Origin: Devosia sp. Root436
GTDB taxonomy: Bacteria; Pseudomonadota; Alphaproteobacteria; Rhizobiales; Devosiaceae
Direction: 5' to 3'
DNA length: 64,000 bases
Assembly (NCBI RefSeq): GCF_001426345.1
Contig: NZ_LMEM01000001.1
Location: 35,700 to 99,699, forward strand
This document shows positions 33,376 through 41,360 of the stretch, in pieces. The first letter of the stretch is position 1. Each line of letters begins with the position of its first letter. The notes under the pieces were generated by a model that saw nothing but the letters and a program-made list of their open reading frames with translations, was not told the origin of the DNA and searched no databases. Both the position numbers and the translations under genes were made by a program.

Positions 33376-34185
33376 ATGATGCGCTTCATCATTTCCAGCC
33401 ATGAGCATGACGCCGTGTGGTTTGCTTCCGTTGCCAGGCTGCTGCCGGTCGTGTTCATGGTACTGCTTTCGGGGCAGGCCGCCCTGGCTCAGGGCGACGG
33501 GCAGAGTTCGGCGAAGCTGGGCGCACCGGCCGTCGCGGCGCCCGCCCGCCCACAGCCCGATCCGGGAACGATGTTCGCCTATTCCAATGCCATCGGGCAG
33601 GTGCTGCAGTTTTCGGTGGTGGGCAGCAGGACGGGCAGCGTGTGGGGCGACGGCGTCTATACCAGCGATTCCGTGCTGGCCGCGGCGGCGGTGCATGCCG
33701 GGCTGCTGGCGCCGGGCGAAAGCGGCGTCGTATCGGTCGAGATGGTCGACGGGCTGGACGCCTATGAAGGCGTGGAACGCAATGGGGTGACCAGCCTGTC
33801 CTATGGTCGCTGGAATGTGGCGTATCGGCTCATCGGCGTGGCGGCCATCGAGGGCAGGGTGGCGCTGCCCGATCCGGGCGACCTGTCGGGATTTCGCGGG
33901 CAGAACGGGATCGTGCTGACATTCGAGGTGACGGGCGAGGCATCCGGCTCGGTGTGGGGCGACGGGGTCTATACCGATGACTCCCGGCTGGCGGCGGCGG
34001 CGGTGCATTCCGGGGTGTTGCAGGCAGGAGAGACCGGGCTGGTCGGGGTGGAAATCCTGCCGGGGCAGGCGGCCTATGAAGGAGCCGAGCGCAACGGGGT
34101 GTCCTCGGGGAGTTACGGGAGCTGGCCGGGCAGTTACCGGGTGGCGCCGTTGAGCAGCAAGGCGTCGAGCAAGCTGAGCAACTGA
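33376..34185 (+). CDS. Exported protein with two tandem LCCL domains
   Basis: About 269 residues: signal peptide (cleavage near AALAQ, residue 39), a proline/alanine-rich linker, then two LCCL-type domains (about 60-150 and 165-262). Each copy shows GSVWGDGVYT-x-DS-x-LAAAAVH, followed by AYEG and ERNGV with a YG and W near its end; the two copies are clearly a duplication. LCCL domains are best known from animal secreted proteins such as cochlin and occur in some bacterial envelope proteins; ligands may be lipids or glycans. It is divergent from the 600-residue exported protein gene, 93 nt apart. Start ATG 33376 or 33379. Confidence 0.82.
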   Translation: MMRFIISSHEHDAVWFASVARLLPVVFMVLLSGQAALAQGDGQSSAKLGAPAVAAPARPQPDPGTMFAYSNAIGQVLQFSVVGSRTGSVWGDGVYTSDSVLAAAAVHAGLLAPGESGVVSVEMVDGLDAYEGVERNGVTSLSYGRWNVAYRLIGVAAIEGRVALPDPGDLSGFRGQNGIVLTFEVTGEASGSVWGDGVYTDDSRLAAAAVHSGVLQAGETGLVGVEILPGQAAYEGAERNGVSSGSYGSWPGSYRVAPLSSKASSKLSN

Positions 34186-34204
34186 GTGGCCGGGCAAAGG
34201 AAGG

Positions 34205-34236
34205 TGGATTCCCGCTTTCGTGGGAATGACGCGGTG
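34205..34236. repeat. REP-like hairpin, family 1
   Basis: ATTCCCGC-TTTC-GTGGGAAT followed by GACGCGGTGG, in the same orientation as the copies at 13827 and 38591, with one stem change (G-U pair). It lies between two convergent genes. Confidence 0.75.
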
Positions 34237-34265
34237 GATTGGAACAGCGCCAGGATGGCAGGACG

Positions 34266-35249
34266 CTAATAGACCGTGGTCAGCACTTCGATTTCGCGGG
34301 CGGAGCCGGCCTGGACCTGGAATTCGCGGTTGAAGACCTGGGCGCCCTGCTTGGCCAGGACGAGATATTCCCCTTCGGCCAGGACGGTGGAGGGGAAGGC
34401 GCCGAGTTCGGAGAAGACGGTGGCGCCATCGGCGGTCTTGACCGTCCATTCGACGTCGGCGATGGCTTCGCCGCCCGGCTCGGAGACCAGCTTGAAGCCG
34501 ATCTGGCTGGCATGGTGGTAGAGCGTGGCATCGGTCAACTGGCCGGCCTCGACCCGCAGATCGGCGCGGACCACGGCATTGGTCGAGCCGAAATAGGACA
34601 CGATGTGGTAGGTGCCGGCATTGAGTGTGACAATGTCGTTGGGCTTGAGGCCTTCGGCGACCAGCGCGCGATCGGTCTCCTCGCCGGCGGTGAAGACGTC
34701 GAATTTCAGCAGGCCGACGGGAATGGCGATATCGCCGGTGACGGCGGAATTGAGCCGCAGCGCACCGGCGTCGAGCACGAAGGTCTTCTCGTTGGCGCCG
34801 GGGGCTACCGACAAAGCCTCACTGGTCTGGGCCCGGCCATAGGCGACATGGACGACATATTCGCCGGGCGGCAGCTCGACTGTGGGAGCGCCGAGGTCGG
34901 ACTTGGCGACAAGCGCCAGTTCGCCGCTGGCATCGGGCTTGGTATCGAAGATGCGCCAGACCAGCCCGTCGGGAATGGGCGCGCCGTCGGGGGTGATGCG
35001 GGCGTTGAGGGTGACCGGCTGCGGGACTGAGGTCAGAGCCGCGATGGCGTCGGTGGCCGGTGTGACGGCGCCGGGCTGGGTTGCGGATGGCTGGGCGGGC
35101 GGCAGGCTGTCGGGGTCGGGCCGCGGGCGCGGCATTGGCGGCATTTCGGCCGTCGCGTCCTGCGCGTAAGCGGCAATGGCGACCGATTGAGAGGCAGGCG
35201 CCGCGACGGCCAGTACAAGCAGGAGGGCAAGCAGTGGTCGCAAACGCAT
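34266..35249 (-). CDS. Exported multi-domain beta-sandwich protein of unknown function
   Basis: A 327-residue protein with a signal peptide (MRLRPLLALLLVLAVAAPA, cleavage near AYAQ), a Pro/Arg-rich linker (PPMPRPRPDPDSLPP) and about three repeats, each resembling a carboxypeptidase-regulatory or Ig-like beta-sandwich. Repeat landmarks are LPPGEYVVHVAYG, LNAGTYHIVSYFG and LAEGEYLVLAKQG, each with a G-E/T-Y turn. Probably periplasmic or outer-envelope; ligand unknown. ATG 35249 follows GGGAGA. It is the third exported protein in a 4-kb cluster. Confidence 0.75.
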   Translation of the reverse strand: MRLRPLLALLLVLAVAAPASQSVAIAAYAQDATAEMPPMPRPRPDPDSLPPAQPSATQPGAVTPATDAIAALTSVPQPVTLNARITPDGAPIPDGLVWRIFDTKPDASGELALVAKSDLGAPTVELPPGEYVVHVAYGRAQTSEALSVAPGANEKTFVLDAGALRLNSAVTGDIAIPVGLLKFDVFTAGEETDRALVAEGLKPNDIVTLNAGTYHIVSYFGSTNAVVRADLRVEAGQLTDATLYHHASQIGFKLVSEPGGEAIADVEWTVKTADGATVFSELGAFPSTVLAEGEYLVLAKQGAQVFNREFQVQAGSAREIEVLTTVY

Positions 35250-35441
35250 CGGGTCTCCCTTGGCCGCTGGCGCCAAGCTGGCTGAATCAGTTGCGCCCTC
35301 TTAGGACGCGATTGGGGAAAAGCTGTGTCACAGACCTCGCGCGATGAAAACACCGCAATGGCGATGGCGTGGATTTTGTCCCAGCTTCTGGCGCTGGGGG
35401 GCGCTTCGCGATAGTGGTCCGGGTCGATACGGAGTCTGACC

Positions 35442-36014
35442 ATGCCTGCCAATGCCGCCCTGCGTGATTACCTGCTGACCCGCCGCTCGGTCGGCATTGC
35501 CTTTCTGAAAGAGCCGGGACCGACACCGGCGGAGCTCGAGCAAATCCTGACCATAGGGATGCGGGTGCCCGACCACGGCAAGATCACGCCGTGGCGGCTG
35601 ATCGTCATCGAAGGCGAGGCCAGGCAACGGGCGGGCGAGAGACTGGCCGAGATCGCGGCGCGCCATAATCCGGAGCTGGATGCGGCCGGACTGGAAATCG
35701 AGCGGCAGCGCTTTTTGCCGTCGCCGCTGACCATCGGGGTGATCTCGTCGCCCAAGGAGCACCCCAAAGTGCCCGAATTCGAGCAACTGCTGTCGGCCGG
35801 GAATGTGGCGTTCAACCTGGTTCATGCGGCCCATGCGCTGGGTTTTGCCGCGTCCTGGGTGACGCGGTGGTATGCGTTCGACGCGGAAGCCGCCGCGATG
35901 CTGGGGGCGCGGGACGGCGAGCGTTTCGTGGGATTCGTGCATATCGGCACGCCCACGGCCACCATCGAGGACCGGCCGCGGCCGGCACTGGCCGATATCG
36001 TCAGCCGGTTGTGA
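35442..36014 (+). CDS. Nitroreductase family protein (YdjA-like)
   Basis: A 190-residue FMN-dependent nitroreductase of the short YdjA type. Landmarks are the FMN phosphate-binding RRSVGIAF near residues 14-21, MRVPDHGKITPWRLIVIEG, and the second flavin segment GFAASWVTRWYAF with AGNVAFNLVHAAHALG. It would reduce nitro, quinone or similar acceptors with NAD(P)H. Start ATG 35442 with GGAG 7 nt upstream. Stand-alone gene. Confidence 0.93.
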   Translation: MPANAALRDYLLTRRSVGIAFLKEPGPTPAELEQILTIGMRVPDHGKITPWRLIVIEGEARQRAGERLAEIAARHNPELDAAGLEIERQRFLPSPLTIGVISSPKEHPKVPEFEQLLSAGNVAFNLVHAAHALGFAASWVTRWYAFDAEAAAMLGARDGERFVGFVHIGTPTATIEDRPRPALADIVSRL

Positions 36015-36042
36015 ACAGGTATTAACGCTCTGCTCGCATTGG

Positions 36043-36064
36043 TTAACAGACTGTTAGCGTTTAA
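36043..36064. promoter_or_regulatory. Near-perfect CtrA-type site cluster
   Basis: TTAA-CAGACTG-TTAG (36043-36057, one mismatch) followed by another TTAAC at 36061; a further TTAAC is at 36022. All lie within 90 nt upstream of the lytic transglycosylase start. Confidence 0.4.
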
Positions 36065-36111
36065 CGCGCTCTAATCGCCTGGCTGCCAATTGCGAGTCGA
36101 GCCACCACGTC

Positions 36112-36915
36112 ATGGGCGTCCAGCCAATTTCCGTTCCCCAGAGCCTGGCCTATGTGCTGACGGCGGCCGGCGACCGGAACGGTGTGGATTTCGACTATCT
36201 GCTGCAGACGGCGATGCGCGAGAGCAGCCTCAATCCGCAGGCCAAGGCACAGACCTCGTCGGCGGTGGGGCTGTTCCAGTTCCTCGAAAGCACCTGGATG
36301 CAGGTGATGAAGGAGGAAGGGCCGCGCCTGGGCTATGGCGATATCGCCAATAATATCGAGCGCTCGTCGGACGGGGACTATTTCGTGCGCGATCCCGCCA
36401 CCAGGGCGGAAATCCTCAAGCTGCGGGAAGACCCGCAGATCGCCTCGGACCTGGCGGCGGCCTTCACCAAGAGCAATGGCGACTATCTGAGCCAGCGTTT
36501 TGGGCGAATGCCCAGCGCGGGCGAGCTCTATATCGCCCATTTCCTGGGGGCGCAGGGCGCCGAGCGGATGTTCACCGCCGGGCTGCAGGACCCGGACCAG
36601 GTTGCCGCCGATCTGTTTCCCAAGCAGGCCGCGGCCAACCGGTCGATCTTTTATGCCGATGGCCATGCCAGGACGATCCGCGAGGTGTATCGCGCCCTGG
36701 TGTCCAAGCATGAAGGCGGGGAGGCCAGCGCGCCCTTCGTGGCCCAGCAGATGGCCGGCCAGCCCTCGGTGCCCGAGGCGCCGCTGGTGCCTTCGCGGTT
36801 CTCACCGGAAAACATGTCGTTTACCGGGCTGTTCAAGACCGAAATCGAGGATTTTTCGGCCACCGGCACGGGTGGCGAGGGGGGCGCGTTCTTCACGCAA
36901 CTCTATGCGCGCTAG
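36112..36915 (+). CDS. Lytic transglycosylase (SLT domain) protein
   Basis: A 267-residue protein with an N-terminal SLT-like domain: GVDFDYLLQTAMRESSLNPQAKAQTSSAVGLFQFLESTW holds the catalytic Glu (residue about 41) and the GLxQ motif. The domain continues to about 195, with LYIAHFLGAQGAERMF. The tail (200-267) is low-complexity. No Sec signal peptide is apparent, so export may use a flagellar or other route, as in several alphaproteobacterial relatives. It would cleave peptidoglycan glycan strands. The start has a weak ribosome site. Confidence 0.85.
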   Translation: MGVQPISVPQSLAYVLTAAGDRNGVDFDYLLQTAMRESSLNPQAKAQTSSAVGLFQFLESTWMQVMKEEGPRLGYGDIANNIERSSDGDYFVRDPATRAEILKLREDPQIASDLAAAFTKSNGDYLSQRFGRMPSAGELYIAHFLGAQGAERMFTAGLQDPDQVAADLFPKQAAANRSIFYADGHARTIREVYRALVSKHEGGEASAPFVAQQMAGQPSVPEAPLVPSRFSPENMSFTGLFKTEIEDFSATGTGGEGGAFFTQLYAR

Positions 36916-37089
36916 CAACGAAGGCGGGGTGCAGACGTTTACCTATTTGTAGCCATTCCGAATGAAGGGACGGAGTAAAAGGCAAGTCGATACAAAGCAA
37001 TGTATGCGCATAGAGAGAACCTTAACAAAGAGATCGTGTAACTGGGGGCGTGGGGTAGAAACCCCGTAACCGACGCCAAGGAGGCGGAG

Positions 37090-37242
37090 ATGAACCGGAC
37101 CGTTGCCGTTGTGAGCGCTGAGCATCTGCCGCTGCCGCGTGGGTGGATCGTTCTGGGCATGGCGCTATCGAGCTGGGCGCTGTTCGTTGCCATGGCAGCG
37201 GGCCTGAACCAGCTCTTCCTGGTGCTTCTCACCGGCGTCTGA
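37090..37242 (+). CDS. Small single-pass membrane protein (50 residues)
   Basis: A 50-residue frame with a strong AGGAGG ribosome site 5-7 nt before ATG 37090. It reads as a short polar N-terminus (MNRTVAVVSAEHLPLPRG) and then one long hydrophobic helix (WIVLGMALSSWALFVAMAAG and LNQLFLVLLTGV). The strong ribosome site and clean hydrophobic layout support a real gene. Function unknown; small membrane proteins of this kind often modulate transporters or kinases. It is the only plausible gene in the stretch between the transglycosylase and the DUF2336 gene. Confidence 0.6.
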   Translation: MNRTVAVVSAEHLPLPRGWIVLGMALSSWALFVAMAAGLNQLFLVLLTGV

Positions 37243-37340
37243 CCCCGCCGGCCAATGCCGGCCGTCTGCCCCCGGTTATGGTGAACCGTTCCTTAAGCCT
37301 TCATCCTTAGGGTGAACTTCGCCGATGTGCGGAGAGCGGA

Positions 37341-38540
37341 ATGGTTGCGTATCAGGAGTTCGTATCACTGTCCCAATCGCTGGACAGCGAGGAACGGGGC
37401 AGCGCGGCTCATCTTTCGGCAATTGCCTATCTCAACCATGTGGGACCGGCGGACGAGCAGGCCGCGCTCTATGCGGCGCTGATCGGGTTTCTCGACGACC
37501 CGTCGGTCAAAGTTCGCGCGGCGCTGGCCTATGGCCTGCTGCATTCGAGCGAAGCGCCGCGCCCGATCATGCTGGCGCTGCTGCATGACAGCGCGGTGAT
37601 CGCCCGCGCCATACTGCAATATTCTCCCGTGCTGATCGATGCCGACCTGATCGGCCTCATCAGGACGCTCGACCTGCCGATGCTGGTGGCGGTGGCCCAG
37701 CGCACGACGATGAGCCCGCGGCTGGCGGCGGCCATCATGGCGCGCGGGCATGACGCGGTGACGCTGCGCCTGCTCCGGCGGCGGGACATCGCCCTGGGCG
37801 ACGCGCTGCTGAGCGAACTCGCCACCAAGCGGGTCGACCATGCCGAAATGCGCGGCGCGCTGCTGGCGCGTGCCGACCTGCCGGCGGCGGCGCGGCTGGT
37901 GCTGGTTCACAAGGTCGGCGAGGTGCTGCGCGGCGCACGAATCGTCAAGGGCGCGGTGGCGGAGGAAAGGCTGAACCGCATCCTGCGCGATTGCGGCGAC
38001 ACGGCGCTGTCGGCTATCGGCGAGCGCGAGGCGCTGCGGGAAGACGGCGGGTACATATCCGAGCTGGTCGCATCCGACAGGGTCAATACAAGGATATTGC
38101 TGCATGCGGTGGTGACGGGGCATGTGATGTTCTTCGCCGCCTGCCTGGCCGAGCTGGCGCAGACGCCGCGCGAAAAGGTTTTCGGCCTGCTGGAGCATGG
38201 CAGCCGGGCAGCGCTCAACGCCCTGCTGGTTCGCTGCGGTCTGGGGGAGGGGGTGCGCAACCTGCTCGCCCGGCTGGTGCTGCATGCGCGGGCCAGCGAC
38301 CTGGCCGACGACGCCGCGGCGCGCCACTATGTGGTGACCGCACTGACCGAGGAACTGATCGCCGAACATGACGGGGTGATCCCCGAGGAGCTGGAAGAGG
38401 CGTTTGCCTATCTCAGCGAACAGAACATCCTGCTGGCGCGCAAGGCGGCGCGGGGGGTGATGACGGCGTTTGCCGGGGAAGCCGGGGGAGCGATGGCGCT
38501 GCCGGGGGTGGAGCCGAGGCTGGCGCTTCCGGCGGCGTAG
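37341..38540 (+). CDS. DUF2336 protein (HEAT-like helical repeats)
   Basis: A 399-residue, almost entirely helical protein of the alphaproteobacterial DUF2336 family. The N-terminal two thirds shows HEAT-like repeats (DDPSVKVRAALAYGLLHSSEAP, LHDSAVIARAILQYSPVL). No catalytic site is apparent, so it is probably a scaffold or partner-binding protein. The start ATG 37341 has GGAG 5-8 nt upstream. DUF2336 members occur near cell-cycle and motility genes in Hyphomicrobiales, but the function is unknown. Confidence 0.85.
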   Translation: MVAYQEFVSLSQSLDSEERGSAAHLSAIAYLNHVGPADEQAALYAALIGFLDDPSVKVRAALAYGLLHSSEAPRPIMLALLHDSAVIARAILQYSPVLIDADLIGLIRTLDLPMLVAVAQRTTMSPRLAAAIMARGHDAVTLRLLRRRDIALGDALLSELATKRVDHAEMRGALLARADLPAAARLVLVHKVGEVLRGARIVKGAVAEERLNRILRDCGDTALSAIGEREALREDGGYISELVASDRVNTRILLHAVVTGHVMFFAACLAELAQTPREKVFGLLEHGSRAALNALLVRCGLGEGVRNLLARLVLHARASDLADDAAARHYVVTALTEELIAEHDGVIPEELEEAFAYLSEQNILLARKAARGVMTAFAGEAGGAMALPGVEPRLALPAA

Positions 38541-38590
38541 CTCCGACCGACATTCGGGCGATTATCATTTCACTTTGCTGCATCGCGAAG

Positions 38591-38624
38591 GGAGATTCCC
38601 GCTTTCGCGGGAATGACGCGGTGA
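38591..38624. repeat. REP-like hairpin, family 1
   Basis: GGAG, ATTCCCGC-TTTC-GCGGGAAT, GACGCGGTGA. Nearly identical to 13827-13860; between the convergent DUF2336 and nadK genes. Confidence 0.85.
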
Positions 38625-38672
38625 AGCAGCCCGGCTTGTCCGGGCAATCCGTGGGCGCCGCCCGCGCTTCTG

Positions 38673-39449
38673 CTAGAACCTGAACTGTTCGCTGAGGACG
38701 CGCTCTTCGAGGCTGGTGCCGGGGTCGAAGAGCAGGGTGACGGCATGGCTGCGGTCTTCCCGGACGGTGACTTCGAGCACGTTCTGGAACTCGACATTGT
38801 CGGCCACGGCGCTGACCGGGCGCTTGGCGGCCTCGCGGGTGATGAACTTGACCTCGGCCCGGTTGGAGAGGATGGCGCCGCGCCAGCGGCGGGGGCGGAA
38901 CGGCGATATGGGGGTCAGCGCCAGCAGTTGCGCCTCGATCGGCAGGATGGGGCCGTGGGCCGATAGGTTGTAGGCGGTGGAGCCGGCAGGGGTCGATATC
39001 AGCACACCATCGCAGATCAACTCGTCGAGCCGGGTCTCGCCGTCGACGATGATCTGGATCTTGGCCGCCTGATAGGTCGAGCGGAAGAGTGAGACTTCGT
39101 TGAGGGCCAGCGCCTGCTGGGTGTGCCCCGAGGCATCGAGCACCTGCATGGACAGCGGATAGATGCGCGTGCGCTGCACGGCGGCCAGGCGCCTATCGAG
39201 CCCATCCTCGGAAAAGGTATTCATCATGAAGCCGACCGAGCCGAAATTCATACCGTAGACCGGGATATCCGAGCGCATGAGGCGATGCAGCGTCTGCAGC
39301 ATCAGGCCGTCGCCGCCCAGCGCCACCACGACATCGGTCGCATCGATGGGATGATCGCCATAGCGCGACCTGAGGCGGGCGGCAGCTGCATCGGCATCGG
39401 GGGTGCCGTTGGTCACGAAACAGATTCGATCGGTAGGCTGGCTGGACAA
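38673..39449 (-). CDS. nadK: NAD kinase
   Basis: A 258-residue NAD kinase phosphorylating NAD+ to NADP+ with ATP or polyphosphate. The GGDG motif is at residues 45-48, followed by the NE motif (ALNEVSLFR) and the substrate loop [19 protein letters not shown]. The length matches rhizobial NadK. Translation starts with TTG at 39449, supported by GGAG 7 nt upstream and by the length of homologues; no ATG is available before the conserved core. Stand-alone gene. Confidence 0.93.
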   Translation of the reverse strand: MSSQPTDRICFVTNGTPDADAAAARLRSRYGDHPIDATDVVVALGGDGLMLQTLHRLMRSDIPVYGMNFGSVGFMMNTFSEDGLDRRLAAVQRTRIYPLSMQVLDASGHTQQALALNEVSLFRSTYQAAKIQIIVDGETRLDELICDGVLISTPAGSTAYNLSAHGPILPIEAQLLALTPISPFRPRRWRGAILSNRAEVKFITREAAKRPVSAVADNVEFQNVLEVTVREDRSHAVTLLFDPGTSLEERVLSEQFRF

Positions 39450-39737
39450 GGATGCGCTCCGCTCGAGGGATCGCGCCTGCCTACCATGCGGCGCGCAACG
39501 GGGCCAGCCGCCAGCGGCCCGGCTGCCGGGGAGCGCGGCATTTGATTCAAGTTTGACACGAGCTTGAGCCGAATTGCGACGCCGGTTTCAACCGGCTGGC
39601 CGATCGCCTGGCCTATCAGCAGAAACCAGCCGGGACCGGAATCCCGGCAATTGAATAAAATTGTATCGAATTTTCGAATTCGACAGCAATTTGGCGCGCG
39701 CATCCTGCTGACATCAACTCATCAGGGATGGCCTAAA
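39450..39737. other. Divergent intergenic region, nadK and BTLCP 2
   Basis: No gene seen. GCCGGTT-TC-AACCGGC (39581-39596) is a perfect palindromic hairpin. The last 80 bases before the peptidase are AT-rich with a TTCGAA palindrome, probably the promoter region of that gene. Confidence 0.4.
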
Positions 39738-40304
39738 ATGAACATCAAACTCACGGCAGTCGTGACTGGCATTACAATGGCAGTCAGCCTGTTTTCCATC
39801 GCCGACGCCGCCGCCTACACCGCCAACAGCAAGATCTCCAGCTTCGACCTGGTCACCCAGACCGCCGCCATCACGCCGCTGTCGCTGCAGTTCTTCTGCG
39901 CGCAGAACAAGAGTGAATGCGCCGGCGGCGGCCGCGGCCAGGTCACCATGTCGCCCAACCTCATGGCGGTGCTGAAGCAGATCAACGGCCATGTGAACCG
40001 CACCATCACCCCGGAACGCGACACTGCCGATATCTGGGAACTGAACCCGACCAGCGGCGATTGCGAGGATTATGTGCTGTCCAAGCGCAGCGCGCTGATC
40101 CGCCAGGGCGTATCGGCCGGCGCCCTGCGCATCGCCTATACCCATACCCGCCGAGGCGAACCCCATGCCGTATTGGTGGTGCGGACCAGCCAGGGCGACT
40201 ATGTGCTCGACAACCTGACGAACTCGATCAAGACATTGCGCGCCTCGGGCTACAATATTCGCACGATGTCCTCGCCGAACCCGACCCGCTGGACTGCCGG
40301 CTAA
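39738..40304 (+). CDS. BTLCP transglutaminase-like cysteine peptidase 2, exported
   Basis: A 188-residue paralogue of the peptidase at 17459-18088. The signal peptide ends near ADAAA (residue 26). The triad is intact: Cys109 in TSGDCEDYVLSKR, His143 in GEPHAVLVVRT and Asp158 in YVLDN. It also shares the FFCAQNKSEC segment with the CKSRPDEC segment of its paralogue. Function is unknown; likely periplasmic peptidase or amidase. A strong terminator follows at once, so it is monocistronic. It lies 1 kb before the capsule operon. Confidence 0.9.
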   Translation: MNIKLTAVVTGITMAVSLFSIADAAAYTANSKISSFDLVTQTAAITPLSLQFFCAQNKSECAGGGRGQVTMSPNLMAVLKQINGHVNRTITPERDTADIWELNPTSGDCEDYVLSKRSALIRQGVSAGALRIAYTHTRRGEPHAVLVVRTSQGDYVLDNLTNSIKTLRASGYNIRTMSSPNPTRWTAG

Positions 40305-40318
40305 TCATCCCTTCCTCG

Positions 40319-40356
40319 AGATCGCCCCCGGATTACTTCCGGGGGCGATCTTATTT
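40319..40356 (+). terminator. Rho-independent terminator after BTLCP 2
   Basis: AGATCGCCCCCGG and CCGGGGGCGATCT form a perfect 13-bp stem with a 7-nt loop, followed by TATTT, 15 nt after the stop codon. Confidence 0.9.
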
Positions 40357-40558
40357 CGGCCCCAATGGCTTGCAAGAAACGCATGACAGCTAACCTTTCC
40401 ATGCGCGGCAAGCATGCCCCGAAGCTCTTTTCCGGATGTGTTTTCCCAAGAAAATTGTTTAGCGTCAAATGGTTGGGTTAACGACCGGTCGCAGAGCCGC
40501 TATTTACCTTGATGGTGTTCTGCTGTTGCCGGGCCGGTAAACGAAGCATAAACAGTCG
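40357..40558. other. Upstream region of the small secreted protein gene
   Basis: No gene seen in this stretch. It contains a TTAAC half-site in GGGTTAACGACC and is AT-richer than average, consistent with a regulatory region. Confidence 0.35.
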
Positions 40559-40588
40559 TTGACTACTGGCATAGCGACAAGCTAAAAA
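40559..40588 (+). promoter_or_regulatory. Housekeeping-type promoter
   Basis: TTGACT (40559-40564) and TAAAAA (40583-40588) with an 18-bp spacer, 34 nt upstream of the start codon at 40623. Confidence 0.55.
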
Positions 40589-40622
40589 TGGCTTTGCGGC
40601 CAGGGATTTGAGGAAGATTAAC

Positions 40623-41015
40623 ATGCGTAAGCTGATCATGACTTTCGCGACAGCTGGTGTGCTTAGCATGACAGCCTTGTCGGCTACGAACGCGGCCCCC
40701 GTGCCGGGTTTTGAAGCTCTCTACCAAGCTGCCTTTGCGGCCTGCACGCCTACCGGCGGCGCGGCAGCCAATCCGGCTGCTTGCGAAGCTGCCATCAATG
40801 CCTACTCAGCAGCGCTCATCGCCGCTGGCGTGACTCCTACGGTAGCCTTGGCCTCCTTCACCGAACTGCGCGCAGAAGTCACTGCCGCCGGCGGTGGTGA
40901 TGCCATTGAGGCGCTGTTCGAAGAACTGCTGCCCGAATCCGGTTCGGTTACGCCGCCTCCGGGCGACACGCCTCCGGCCAATGACGGCAGCGGCACTCCT
41001 GCCAGCCCGACCTGA
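40623..41015 (+). CDS. Small secreted Ala/Pro-rich protein
   Basis: A 130-residue protein with a signal peptide (RKLIMTFATAGVLSMTALSATNA, cleavage near residue 24), a helical Ala-rich middle with two cysteines (FAACTPTGG and AACEAAIN) and a low-complexity Pro/Gly/Thr tail (PPPGDTPPANDGSGTPASPT). It has its own promoter and a clear terminator, so it is likely well expressed. I do not recognise a family. Its place directly before the capsule operon suggests a surface role; that is inference. Confidence 0.75.
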   Translation: MRKLIMTFATAGVLSMTALSATNAAPVPGFEALYQAAFAACTPTGGAAANPAACEAAINAYSAALIAAGVTPTVALASFTELRAEVTAAGGGDAIEALFEELLPESGSVTPPPGDTPPANDGSGTPASPT

Positions 41016-41035
41016 TTAGAATACTCTTTTCAAAG

Positions 41036-41063
41036 AAGGCGCGATGCAAGTCGCGCCTTTTTT
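41036..41063 (+). terminator. Rho-independent terminator
   Basis: AAGGCGCGA and TCGCGCCTT form a 9-bp stem with a 6-nt loop, running into six T residues, 20 nt after the stop of the small secreted protein gene. Confidence 0.92.
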
Positions 41064-41360
41064 ATTTGTGCGGGTTCCGGCCGTTCCAGTTTGTTTCCCG
41101 GCCGCCGCCGGGTGTCTGCCATGAGACAGGTGCATAGCTCCGGGTTGGCAATATTTTTTTGAGAAATTGCGACCTTTCGCTCTGAGTGCCACCGTTTTGT
41201 CGTGATTCTAGAAGTATTTTCTGAGTGCCGTTAATGATGGTCTTGGCGCCATTAATGATGACAAGTGAAGTCGCTGGGGCGGGGCTTGGAAAAAGTTTAA
41301 AGTTTGGTAACCTACTTTTGCGGCGTTTGAACTTTAGACAGTAAGTGGCTGTCACAAATT
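41064..41360. promoter_or_regulatory. Long upstream regulatory region of the capsule operon
   Basis: No gene seen. AT-richer, with two pairs of direct repeats: TCTGAGTGCC at 41181-41190 and 41220-41229, and TTAATGATG at 41231-41239 and 41252-41260 (21 bp apart, two helical turns) flanking a GGCGCC. This is the probable control region of the exopolysaccharide genes. Confidence 0.5.

Noticed and set aside
36939-37232. Minus-strand frame after the lytic transglycosylase
   Set aside because: No ribosome site or domain; the opposite strand carries the small membrane gene with an ideal ribosome site.
13035-38624. CRISPR array from repeated hairpins
   Set aside because: The hairpins are dispersed singly over tens of kilobases with no regular spacers and no cas genes.
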